A stretch of 64,000 nucleotides of DNA, taken from Neofusicoccum parvum (taxonomy: Eukaryota > Ascomycota > Dothideomycetes > Botryosphaeriales > Botryosphaeriaceae). Position numbers and translations under genes: made by a program. Position 1 is the stretch's first letter. Each line of letters begins with the position of its first letter. Under the pieces are notes generated by a model. The model did not search any database and was not told where the DNA came from. It saw nothing but the letters and a program-made list of their open reading frames with translations. Below are positions 1 to 9,444 of the stretch, one piece after another. The stretch covers positions 1,798,001-1,862,000 of the forward strand of contig CP087210.1 in the NCBI GenBank assembly GCA_020912385.1, written 5' to 3'.

Positions 1-324
1 ATTTGAAAGCGGGTTTTGCTTTGGTAATATGAAGGGCTGGTTGCATTAGACGACTGAGAAAGGGAAAGCAATTAGTCAGCATCACAGTACTGTGCATATT
101 CAAGGTTGACCAGCTTGAACTCGTGCTCCTTGATTCTTACTCTAGTCAGTCGTAATCTACCATCTGAAAGGGGGTGTACTCACAGACAGGGTTGGACAAA
201 TGTGGTTTTCTCATAACTGATCAAGACAACATCACATCATTGAGACATCAACGTTCTTCAATCTTGAGTTCATGAAACATACATCATTCTTCTCCAGGAA
301 GCCTGCTCCTTCAAAGGTGCTCCA
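1..324. other. Left-edge non-coding flank
   Basis: This is AT-richer sequence downstream of the stop of the first gene, which lies on the minus strand. It probably holds that gene's 3' UTR. I see no supported ORF, RNA gene or repeat in it. Confidence 0.5.
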
Positions 325-2366
325 TCACGCCTTGACATGGACACGCGACAGGAGGTTCCCCAGGCCAACAACATCGGCGAACCGGTTCCTGCTCCAAACG
401 GGCGGCGGCAGCGGCCTCTCCCACAGCCTGTCGTACGACGGCAGATCGCACAGCTCCGGGGGGCGCTCGGAGCGGCTCCTCTCGAAGTCGTCCCAGCGCG
501 CCGAGTTGGGGCCGCGGGCGTGGTAGTCGCCCAGGTCGAGCTTGAGCGTGCGCAGCTCGGCGGCGACGTCCTCGCGGCCGACGAAGAGGGCCAGCGAGAG
601 GGCGGCGGCGCGGTCCGTCTCGCCCTCCTGCCCGTGCAGCGAGCCGAAGGTCAGCCCGCGGTACCAGTAGGCGCGCGCGACGTCGACGGCCGCGACGAGG
701 CCCTTGCTGCCGGCGTCCGCGATGCGCGCCGCCGTCTGCTGCGTCAGCCACTCGACCACGGCGCCGCGCGGGGCGACGCTGACGCCGTCGGCGGCGGTGG
801 AGCCAGGATAGTCGGAGTACTCGGGCATGCTGGTGATCATGGTGGCCAGGCGCAGCGCGCTGTCGGAGCTCTCGAACGCGTCCTCGAGGCAGAACGCGTG
901 GATGCTGGCGAGGGCGCGCGCCAGGCTGATGCGGAACATGGCCGCGCACATCTGCATCTGCTCGAGCTCCGAGTCGAAGATGGAGTCCGGGATCTCGCCG
1001 ACCATGTTCTCGTCCAGCTGCCGGGCGTTGGACGCGTCGAAGAACGACAGGATGCCCATGCACCAGTCGCAGTACGACACGGCGGTGTAGTAGTTCTCCA
1101 GCCGAGAATATGCTTCGACCGTGACGAGAAGCTCGCTGATGGTCTGCAGCACATCTTTGGCGGAGAATTCCCTACGCTGCATCTGCTGGGCGATGTATTG
1201 TGACTTTTCGTCGCTGGCGCCATTGATGGTGACTTTGGATAGCTGTCGGAGTTTGGTAAGCGGGTCCAGAAGCGCTGACTCCCTGCGCTTGGTGGTGCCG
1301 CTTGTCTCGCTATCTTTCGGTGGGCTCAACGTGACGGTGCATGTGAGGTCCTTGGTTCGGAAGACGCCGCCAGTCCTGAACTTGCCGAGGTTGATGAAGA
1401 AGTCTCGAAGTTCTTCGACCAGGAAGACAAAGTAGTCGGTCTTCCTGCCCTCTTCCGGTCCTTGTGGCGGAGAGAAGTTTATGCGCATAACTTCGCCGGC
1501 GACCGAAACCTGGCTCTTCGCCCGTCCCACCCAGATGGGAGGATCTGGGATGTCCCGATCACCGCCGTCCTGTTTGTCATCGATAGACTGCTTTAGGCGG
1601 TCTGTGTTCCGCTCAACGACAACAAACCTATTCTCCTTGCCCAGAACCTCGCGGGCCTCCCGGTATACCTGTTTGTTTGTGCGCAGAATGGCAGTCTGAA
1701 GATGCAACTCGAAGCGAGATGGCTTATAGTAGATGATACCGGTGGGCCGCCTTTTTGTGTAGTCGGCGCAGAGCAAGTACTTGTAGATCTGGTCGCGGAT
1801 CTCTCGCGGCAGCTCCAGGAACAGGCAGCGGTCATCGGGAGGCATTTCCGGGCCCACGTCCTCCCACTCCGAGTCATCGGCCCCCTCTTCCCACTCGCCT
1901 TCGGACTCGGATTGGTCGTCGTCGGCATTGGCAAGGAACGCGCTGAGATCAAGTCTGGAAATCTTCCTTTGTTCCGCGGGATTTTCGGTGAACTCGCCTG
2001 CTGCAAGATCAGACGTTGGGTCAGAAGCGCGAGGTTCCACCCCGTACCTGTCTCTGGATCGGGCATCAGCAACGCGCCGGCCTGCCTGATCTCGTCGCCG
2101 AGGTCAATTAGGCTGGTGTTGCTGCCCATGACTCTCGCCACCATGATGCCAGTGGGGTCGGTGAGCATTGCGTGGGCCATGCAGGTGCGGCTGATGATGG
2201 CCTCAAAGGCATCGGTGGCGTCACCGTCATCGTCGTCGAGCTTCTGGAAGTCAATCTGGCTCAACTGGTAGCGAGTTCGGTGGACGAAGTCCCAGAGGCA
2301 GTGCAAAGTATAGTGGGAGTTCCGTGGGTCACTCTCATCGAAGCGGGGGTGTCTCTGGATAGCCAT
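325..2366 (-). CDS. Conserved fungal protein with F-box-like segment
   Basis: Two exons, 2366-2048 and 2000-325, joined across a 47-bp GT-AG intron (2001-2047; gtacgg...ttgcag), give 664 aa. The start at 2366 (MAIQRHPRF) was preferred to an in-frame Met further upstream because the sequence becomes protein-like only from there. An acidic stretch (residues ~130-160, rich in D/E/W) precedes LELPREIRDQIYKYLL at about 168-184. That segment is typical of a large class of ascomycete proteins loosely related to F-box or 2EXR domains, which begin with a hydrophobic 'LPxEIRxxIY' helix. The C-terminal half looks helical, possibly TPR-like, with no catalytic motif I recognise. No substrate or partner can be inferred. 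The gene stands alone, transcribed away from the AzgA permease. The splice model is strong; the function is unknown. Confidence 0.8.
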
Positions 2367-4448
2367 GATGACTATCGAGAGGCGGCTGCTCAGGCATCTT
2401 GCAGTGAAGGATGAATTCGGGGTGATGGGCATGACGAAGGCAGGGTGCAAGAGAAGAGCGTCAGAGAGACGGGTCAAAGGGCAAGCGGGAGTTCTAGGAG
2501 GTGAGGCAGCCAGGGTGTCGTGCGATAAGAAAAGCTTATCGGACGCGTCCTCCTCCGCGACAGGGATACGCGAATCTAGCGCGAGAACACACCAGCATTT
2601 CTCTTCTCTCATTCCTCCTTGCTCACCGTTCAGCCTGAGTAATTGCACCTCTGTCAAACCCACGGAGGAAGGATTGTTGGCGCTAGAAGTCTCAGTCGGC
2701 ATGCACTACCCGATTAACTCTGACGGGACTGGTGATTGAAGTTGCGAGAGGCTGGAAGGGAGCACAAGCTGTGAAATTATTTTGTGGGGTCTGTCTAACA
2801 AGTCGGTTGGTTTGAAGTGTATGAGCACAGGTGCTATGAAACATAATGGAGTAGTTATCTCGAGGCTATTGTTTACACAGGGTCCTATGAAAGTTCCGTG
2901 CGTGCGATGAATTCCCCTTTTCAGCCTTTTGATGCTCATCACATGGTAGCTGAAGGATCGGCGTCCAGGTCATGAGAAGGTTATATCGATATTTGGGGAT
3001 GTCCAGGGGCTGTCGAACTTGGGTGGTTTGGTTCCAGGTTGTCGGAATTGTGGTTCGAGCCGGTTTCCAAATCCGCGGGTTGGTCGGTACCATCATGGTC
3101 GGATGTGCTTTCATGATCTACATAGCCGACAAGGTGATTTTCAGGGCCTTTCCGATACTGTTGCAAGATTAATTCCAGTTCAAGTTCACTTTGATGCGAG
3201 GATGGGCGAGACAAATGAGATGCGCGGAGATGCGAGCATCCGCGGTGAATTGGCGTGGATGACGGCCGGGCGAGGAGGAGCAAGAGTGACAGCGAGAGCG
3301 AGTGGAGAAGAACATAACACGAGGAAGGGAGTCTGAGCGGTATCTAGAGGGTACCACCACCTGTAGACAATGAGACGTGGGATCAGCATGGATGGGTACA
3401 GGATTTCGCAGGTTCTATCAGGCAAATCTAGAGATTAAACTGAGAAGACAGGTCCAGAAACTGAACTAAGAAGAGCGGTTCAGGGACTAGACTGAGAAGA
3501 ATTTCCATTGACCTATTTGAGAAAACTACGTAGTTGAGGTGATAACCCCCCTTCTGGACGTGCCCACTGGGTCCCCGTCGAGAAGAGGCTCCCCTTTGTG
3601 CCAGCCTTCCACGTTACCGTCAAAGATGGGCGTGGAAAGCTGAGGGAAGGCCCACCCACCCGGGCTTTAGTGTTGTCAAGTGCAGCCCTGACACTTTGCC
3701 GTCCGCCGTGGCGGTCGTGAAGAGAAAAAAAGAAGAGGGTGGCGAGGATGAGGAGGGTTTATATAGGGAAGGGAGGACGGGTTCCTCCCGCATGGAAGCG
3801 AGGCGGCTAAGCCGAAAGAGGAGACGGTGACTGTAGAAGTCAGCATGCTACAGTTTTTCACTGTCTGTAGCACCTGACTGACAGAACAGGAAGGCTGTCA
3901 CAGCAACTCTGAAGCGCCGACTTTCCATCACCATCACCTGATCATACCTTGTATCAGGCTCCAACATCCGGGTCAAGGAACAAACAGATCGACGATTTCC
4001 CTGTACAACTCTGGAGCTCAGTGCCCCGAGTTGTTGCTACGGGGTGAAACACCAATATCAGCTCTTCAGAACAGAGATTTCGCCTGCCTGCGTTCCGCAG
4101 AGTCCTTCTCTTGTCCATTTGCTTCCTCTCATTCGCATGCCTTTCTGACGGTAAGATCGACCTCCACGTCATTCGCTTTGACCTGGTTTGGTTGCTCTCT
4201 CTGATCTCTGGTCTGGCTTCAGTCTACGAGACTGCTAAGGGTCTACCCAGACATGCAGTACCGACGGGAAAGGGGGGATGGAAAACGCCTCTAAGCTCAT
4301 TCCACACTGCTATCAATTACACAGGACTGTAGGGCACAGGACGTTCATTCGAACTCATCAAATTATGCAAGTGGTATCAACAATATATATCTATCCAAGA
4401 AAACATCAGCGTGTTTTTCAATTCACGTCAATCAATTCATCTCATCAA
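2367..4448. other. Intergenic region with a short degenerate tandem repeat
   Basis: About 2.1 kb lies between the 5' end of the first gene and the 3' end of the AzgA gene. Short ORFs occur on both strands but none looks protein-like. It holds the 3 x 26-bp degenerate repeat at 3434-3511, listed separately. The part next to 2366 should contain the promoter of the first gene. Confidence 0.5.
3434..3511. repeat. Degenerate 3 x 26-bp tandem repeat
   Basis: Three adjacent 26-bp units (3434-3459, 3460-3485, 3486-3511) share a core of the form 'actgaGaagA', with a variable second half in each unit. The copies are clearly diverged. There is no coding context. Confidence 0.5.
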
Positions 4449-6279
4449 TCACGCCTTGGGTTGTGATGTCTCCGACACCTTCTCACCCGTTCCCGCCTCA
4501 AGTGATGACGAAGACCGGGCCGTTCCATCCACAACACCCTCGCCCTCCGGAGTGCACCAGAACGTCTTGTCACCCTTGGCAGCGCGACGGAGCCAGGGAG
4601 GCAGGATACCGCCTTCAATCTTGTACGTCCAGTGGTCCTTGAGGTCCTTTTCAGCAGGCTTGAGGCGGCCACCGGAAACCTTCTCGACGATCCAGACGAT
4701 AGTGTTAATGAGGATATAAGAACAGATTCCGGCAATCAGACCATCGGCGATCGAGTAAGTAAAGGGCATGATGGCGATAGTGAGGAAGGCAGGGACGGCG
4801 TCTCCGAGGTAGCTCCAGTTGATGTCCTTGGCGGCCTTGGCCATGAGCGCACCGACGATGATCAGCGTGCATCCAGTGGCCCACGGAGGGATCGACGCGA
4901 AAATCGGCGCAAAAAAGATCGAAATGAAGAAGCAAATGCCGGTCACCATAGCCGTGAGACCGGTCGCACCGCCCTCAGAGATACCAGCACCACTCTCGAT
5001 GTAGGCAGTCACTGGCGAGGTGCCCATGAGGGAGCCAATGGAAACACCAAACGCATCAATCAGGTAGGCAATGGCGCTGCCCTCGAAATCCTGGGTCCTC
5101 TCGTCGATGGCGCCACAGAAGCGGGCCATGGAATACATGGTGCCCGTGCAGTCGAGGATATCGACGTACAGGAAGGTGATGAACGCAAGACCAAATTGAC
5201 CACCGTATTCCGAAATGTCCCACTTCAGAGCATTGAGCGTTTTGCCAATCGGGTGGAACGCCACAACCTGCTTGAAGAAGTCGAACGCGCTGTTTCCTGT
5301 GGCGTCGTAAGGGAAATACGTAACGGAGGTCGGTCTGGGCCAGCTGATGATGGAGACCAGCAGGATACCCATGATAATGGCGCCCTTGACGCGGTACATC
5401 ATCAAGATCACAGTCATGAAGCCGCCCAAGAAGATGCCGATCCACATGGCGGGGTTGCGCATCTTCTCAGAAGGCGGACAAGTTCCGTCCTCCAACAAGG
5501 CGCTTGAAGCGCAGCCGGCAAGCTCGAGAGGCGTCGATGTGGCACCGACAATTGCGCCAATGCCAGCAGAGTACGTCAGACCAATCAGAGTCAGGTACAG
5601 GCCAATTCCAACACCGGTGGCGAGCTTGATCGAGGCAGGGATGGCACGAGCGAGCCACTGGCGGAGGCCAAAGATTGTGAGACCGACGAAAACGAATCCT
5701 TCGACGAAGACGGCGGTGAGGGCAACTTCGTAGGGAACCAGGCCGCCGCCGTGGTATCCAACGACGGTGTAGGCAAAGTACGCGTTGAGCTGCTTGAGTC
5801 AGCGTGCATGACACTTCCCGTCTGGGAAAGATGATTGCTTACACCCATGCCGGGAGCTAGCGCAATAGGCATATTCGCAAACAGACCCATGCAGAAACTA
5901 CACAGGGCGGAAATTGCAGCAGTGGCAGTGACCAGGTCGCGCTTCACCTCCTGAACGCACAGCATGTACTCGGTGTCGGAGTCGCAGAAATCGGTGGCGA
6001 AGAGTTCGGGCGACTGGGGGCACACGCAGGTGCCGCCGGAGGACGAGACGATGGTCGAGTTGACCGAGATGATGTAGGCCATGGCGAAGAAGGTGGCCAG
6101 GCCGGCGCGGATCTCGGTGAAGAAGTACGAGCCCTTGCGCTCCTTGGGCTGGTGGTGGTGTCAGCAGCTGCACGGCATATAAGAAGGTTTGGACTTGCAT
6201 GGCCGCTGTTCTCCAGGCGGAAGTACTTGCCCACCGGGCTCTGCGCAATGCGCAGGTTGGCATTGTGAATCCACGTCAT
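4449..6279 (-). CDS. azgA: AzgA-type hypoxanthine/guanine permease
   Basis: Three exons, 6279-6199, 6148-5843 and 5789-4449, give 575 aa, normal for the AzgA branch of nucleobase transporters. These plasma-membrane proton symporters take up adenine, hypoxanthine and guanine. Diagnostic segments run in order: SGHPKERKGSYFFTEIRAG, FFAMAYIISVNSTI, GGTCVC, ALAPGMG-LNAYFAYTV, and the GTSPVTAYIESGAGISEGG helix of the substrate site. Many hydrophobic segments follow, then a hydrophilic Ser/Glu-rich tail. Intron 2 (5790-5842) is an ordinary GT-AG. Intron 1 (6149-6198) works only with a GC donor (GCAAGT) and an AG acceptor: the nearby GT would put the PKERKG exon out of frame, and a TGA blocks earlier acceptors. 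Family assignment is secure; the exact purine specificity is inferred. Confidence 0.93.
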
Positions 6280-7593
6280 GGTCGTGAGGGCGGGCGCTGG
6301 TGGTCTTCTGGCGCTGGAGGCCCGTCAGGTCTTTAAGCTCGGAGGGCCGCCGTGGGCTGGGTTGGCTGATCCTGACGAGGGTGCAAAATTCGTACATCGG
6401 CCGTTATAAACAGCCGGGTTTATCGCAGAACCACTCGAGCCGCGTCTACTGGAAGATAAGGATCCCTCGCCTTGCGTCTTGGCTGCTTGGCCACCCACGC
6501 GGCGAAGGTGCCTGTCCGCCGAGGTCTTCCAATTGGAGCGCGGCGGCGCTGCGAACTGCGGCGCGCCAAGCGCTGCTGCGACTGGGCGCCAAGGCATCGT
6601 GGGATATCCCGGTGCCGGCCGGATTGTCTGGTACCTCTTGAGTTTGCGAAACAAGCCTGACAAGCGGTTTGGAGATGCGAAGACTAATGCCCGGCGATAT
6701 CGCAGCGCCCCTGACTGGCCAGCCTGCTGGACCCTGGGGCGCGGCCGGCGGCGATCAGACGCTCGTCGCGGTGGAGTCCGCCCGCCTGGCGGCACGGAGT
6801 CGCGATGGTGGCTGCTGCAGATTGGGGCGCTCAGCCCAGCAGCACCAGCGCGCAAACAGCATCAATCTCCGTGCTGATGGTCGCGATGCGGCCGGCCAGC
6901 GTCGAAGGATGCGAGTTGCAGCTGCAAATGCATTCACCCAATGTCGGCCGTTAGTGTGTCTCTCTGCATCGGGGCGGCGCCGTACGCGCGTAAGTCGGCG
7001 GGCGCAAGTCGCTCGACGGCGACGGCCTCGAGGAGCATCGCTGCAGGAGTGGCGCGGGGGCGGGAAGCGTATATACGAGGCGGCGGTCCTGGATGGGGAA
7101 GGACATCGTGTGCGAGGTGAGGCGTCGTCTGCGCGCCTGGCCCGTTCGCCGGCACTCAGGCTCATAAGCTGCGCCTAACCGCCTTGGGGGCCGCTGCACT
7201 CGCTCCCACCTCACTCGCATCGCCCGTCCCCGAGCCCTCGTGCTGCTGCCCGCACTCCAAGAAGCATGAGATGGCCCGCGGGCCGTCAGCAGCCCGGCGC
7301 AGCGCCAGCGCCGGCAACGACTTCGCCAATCTGGAAACCTTAGCCCGGCGGTGCCGAGCCGATGCGGAAGTTTTAAAGCGACTGCGTCTTCTCCACCTCA
7401 AACCACCGACTTCGTCATGCCACGAGAGCCCGCTCAGCCGTCGGACTGTGCCTTCCCCAAGCATTATCCGTTCAGCAGACCGCTCAGCAGACCGTTCAGC
7501 AGACTTGGGATGCGGGGAACTACCTGAAGAACATATAAGCAGAGTCGTGCCCGCTGCGGGAGCGCTGTTGAGGAGCAGACACCTGTTGGCTCC
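6280..7593. other. Intergenic region between azgA and the PhyH gene
   Basis: This 1.3-kb GC-rich stretch is the divergent promoter space of azgA (-) and the dioxygenase gene (+). Overlapping ORFs on both strands are low-complexity and Arg/Ala-rich, as expected of GC-rich non-coding DNA. A 3 x 12-bp tandem repeat (7470-7505) and a TATA-like 'acatataagc' near 7530 lie just before the dioxygenase start. Confidence 0.5.
7470..7505. repeat. 3 x 12-bp tandem repeat upstream of the PhyH gene
   Basis: Three nearly identical 12-mers of the form GYTCAGCAGACY lie in tandem, about 90 bp upstream of the first ATG of the dioxygenase gene. They could be a transcription-factor array or simple slippage; the sequence alone does not decide. 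Confidence 0.6.
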
Positions 7594-8922
7594 ATGAAGC
7601 GCACCGCCATCACCTCTCTAACCTCTTCATTGCGCCATATACGCCCATTCACCAAACCGCCATCCGGTGCATTGTGTTCTCTGTTCCGCTGTGGCCACGT
7701 AGCAAAACACAACATGACGAGCCTCCACACCAACGGCACCAACGGCACCAACGGGTCCGCAAAGCGCTCCATTCCATCACGCGTGTGGACCATCGACGAC
7801 GTTCCTCCCGTGAAGCAGTTTGCAGCGCTCTGCGAGCAGACCGTCACCAAGGAAGACTATCCGCTTGCTGCCTTCGTGGAGAAGAACGTCCCTGTGTATG
7901 ACCTGTCGTCCTATGCCCACGAGGATGCCTCGGCCGTCGAACGCCTGAAAGACGAGTGGAATCACGTCCTCCTCTCAGGCCCAGGCGTCTTTGCCGTCAA
8001 AAACCTCTACACCGACCTCTCCGTCATAGAAGCTGCCAACAAAGCCTACGACGCCATCATCGCCTCCGAAGCCACCAACGCGAAAGGCGACCATTTTGCC
8101 GCCGGCTCGGCCAACTCCCGCATCTGGAACTCCTTCAGCAAGCACGGCATGGCCGACCCGAAATCCTTCTCCGCCTACTACGCCAACCCGTGGCTCTCGC
8201 ACATCTGCGCCGCCTGGCTGGGGCCAGCCTACCGCATCACGGCGCAGGTTAACATCGTGCGGCCGGGCGGGGCCCCGCAGGTCTCTCACCGCGACTACCA
8301 TCTGGGCTTCCAGACGGCCGAGGCGTGCGCGCAGTTCCCCAAGGCCATGCAGGTGGCCAGCCAGCTGCTGACGCTGCAGGGCGCGGTGGCGCACAGCGAC
8401 ATGCCGCTATCGTCAGGGCCGACGCGCTTCCTGCCGTTCAGCCAGCGCTTCCCGGAGGGCTACATGGCCTACCGCCGCGGCGAGTTCAACGAGTACTTCC
8501 TCTCGCGGTGGGTCAGCCTGCCGCTGCAGATGGGCGACGGCGTCTTCTTCAACCCCGCCCTGTTCCACGCCGCCGGCGCCAACGAGTCGTCGGACGTGCA
8601 CCGCAGCGCCAACCTGGTCCAGATCAGCTCCGCCTTTGGCAAGCCGATGGAGACGATCGACGCGCTGCCCCTGGTCGAGAAGTGCTGGGACGAGGTCAAG
8701 GAGATGAAGAAGAAGGGCCACGTGCGCGAGGTAGAGGCCCTGGTGGCAGCGCTGGCGGAGGGATACCCCTTCCCGACTAATTTGGACAGGCGTCCGCCTG
8801 CTCCGGGCGGGATGGCGCCGGAGAGCGAGCAGCAGATACTTCTAAGAGGACTGGAAGAGGGGTGGAGCACGGAAGAGGCGGTGGCGAACATGAAGCAGAT
8901 GAGAGAGGACTCGAAAGCTTGA
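7594..8922 (+). CDS. Phytanoyl-CoA dioxygenase (PhyH) family protein
   Basis: An intronless 442-aa ORF of the non-haem Fe(II)/2-oxoglutarate-dependent PhyH family. The iron triad is visible: H232 and D234 in SHRDYHLGF, and a distal His at about 325 in NPALFHAAG. R337 in DVHRSANLVQ is placed to bind the 2-oxoglutarate carboxylate. If the first Met is used, the N-terminus (MKRTAITSLTSSLRHIRPF) is basic, hydroxylated and free of acidic residues, like a mitochondrial presequence. Met41 (position 7714) would give a shorter form starting just before a Thr-Asn-Gly repeat, so dual targeting is possible. Fungal homologues act in fatty-acid alpha-oxidation or secondary metabolism; the substrate here is unknown. 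No biosynthetic partner lies next to it. The neighbour downstream is convergent. Confidence 0.87.
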   Translation: MKRTAITSLTSSLRHIRPFTKPPSGALCSLFRCGHVAKHNMTSLHTNGTNGTNGSAKRSIPSRVWTIDDVPPVKQFAALCEQTVTKEDYPLAAFVEKNVPVYDLSSYAHEDASAVERLKDEWNHVLLSGPGVFAVKNLYTDLSVIEAANKAYDAIIASEATNAKGDHFAAGSANSRIWNSFSKHGMADPKSFSAYYANPWLSHICAAWLGPAYRITAQVNIVRPGGAPQVSHRDYHLGFQTAEACAQFPKAMQVASQLLTLQGAVAHSDMPLSSGPTRFLPFSQRFPEGYMAYRRGEFNEYFLSRWVSLPLQMGDGVFFNPALFHAAGANESSDVHRSANLVQISSAFGKPMETIDALPLVEKCWDEVKEMKKKGHVREVEALVAALAEGYPFPTNLDRRPPAPGGMAPESEQQILLRGLEEGWSTEEAVANMKQMREDSKA

Positions 8923-9444
8923 AGGGAGGTATCATGATTTGACAACATCATGCGAGCATTTGCTGGAGCGGAGCGTGTACCAATTTTACCGCGAAACATG
9001 TCTCTTACGAGAGATACGATCGAAACTGAAGAAACAAAATGAACACAATATCTACCGTTTGACTTCCAAAGCGGACAGCATCGAGATCACGAGAACTCAC
9101 AGCATCTAACGGCTCGCTTAATGACGCTGAAGTAAACTCAAACCGAAACTGGGACGATAAACAAGCAATGGTGATCGCCCTCCAGATCGCCCAATCACTG
9201 ACTAGCCATGCAGAATGCAGACGCCCGGGCGAACCCAAAAAGATTTAACCTTCCTGTAACCTTCTCCACAACGGCCGGGCAGGTACATACGAACCTTACC
9301 CGCACTTTACCTGCCTTACCCGCACCCCAGATCCCCGAACCTCAGGCCAGACATCCCAGCGCAGCTCTACACTGCAATGCACAGCAGCCCAAGGCCCTCA
9401 CTAGCAGAAGCACTAGCAGCCCCTTCTCTCACTCACCGTCTCAT
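8923..9444. other. Convergent intergenic region
   Basis: About 520 bp between two convergent stops (8922 and 9445). It probably contains both 3' UTRs. Short ORFs here show no protein-like features. Confidence 0.5.

Noticed and set aside
311..1063. A 250-codon minus-strand ORF in another frame of the first gene
   Set aside because: Its composition is extremely Arg-rich and it overlaps the better-supported frame throughout.
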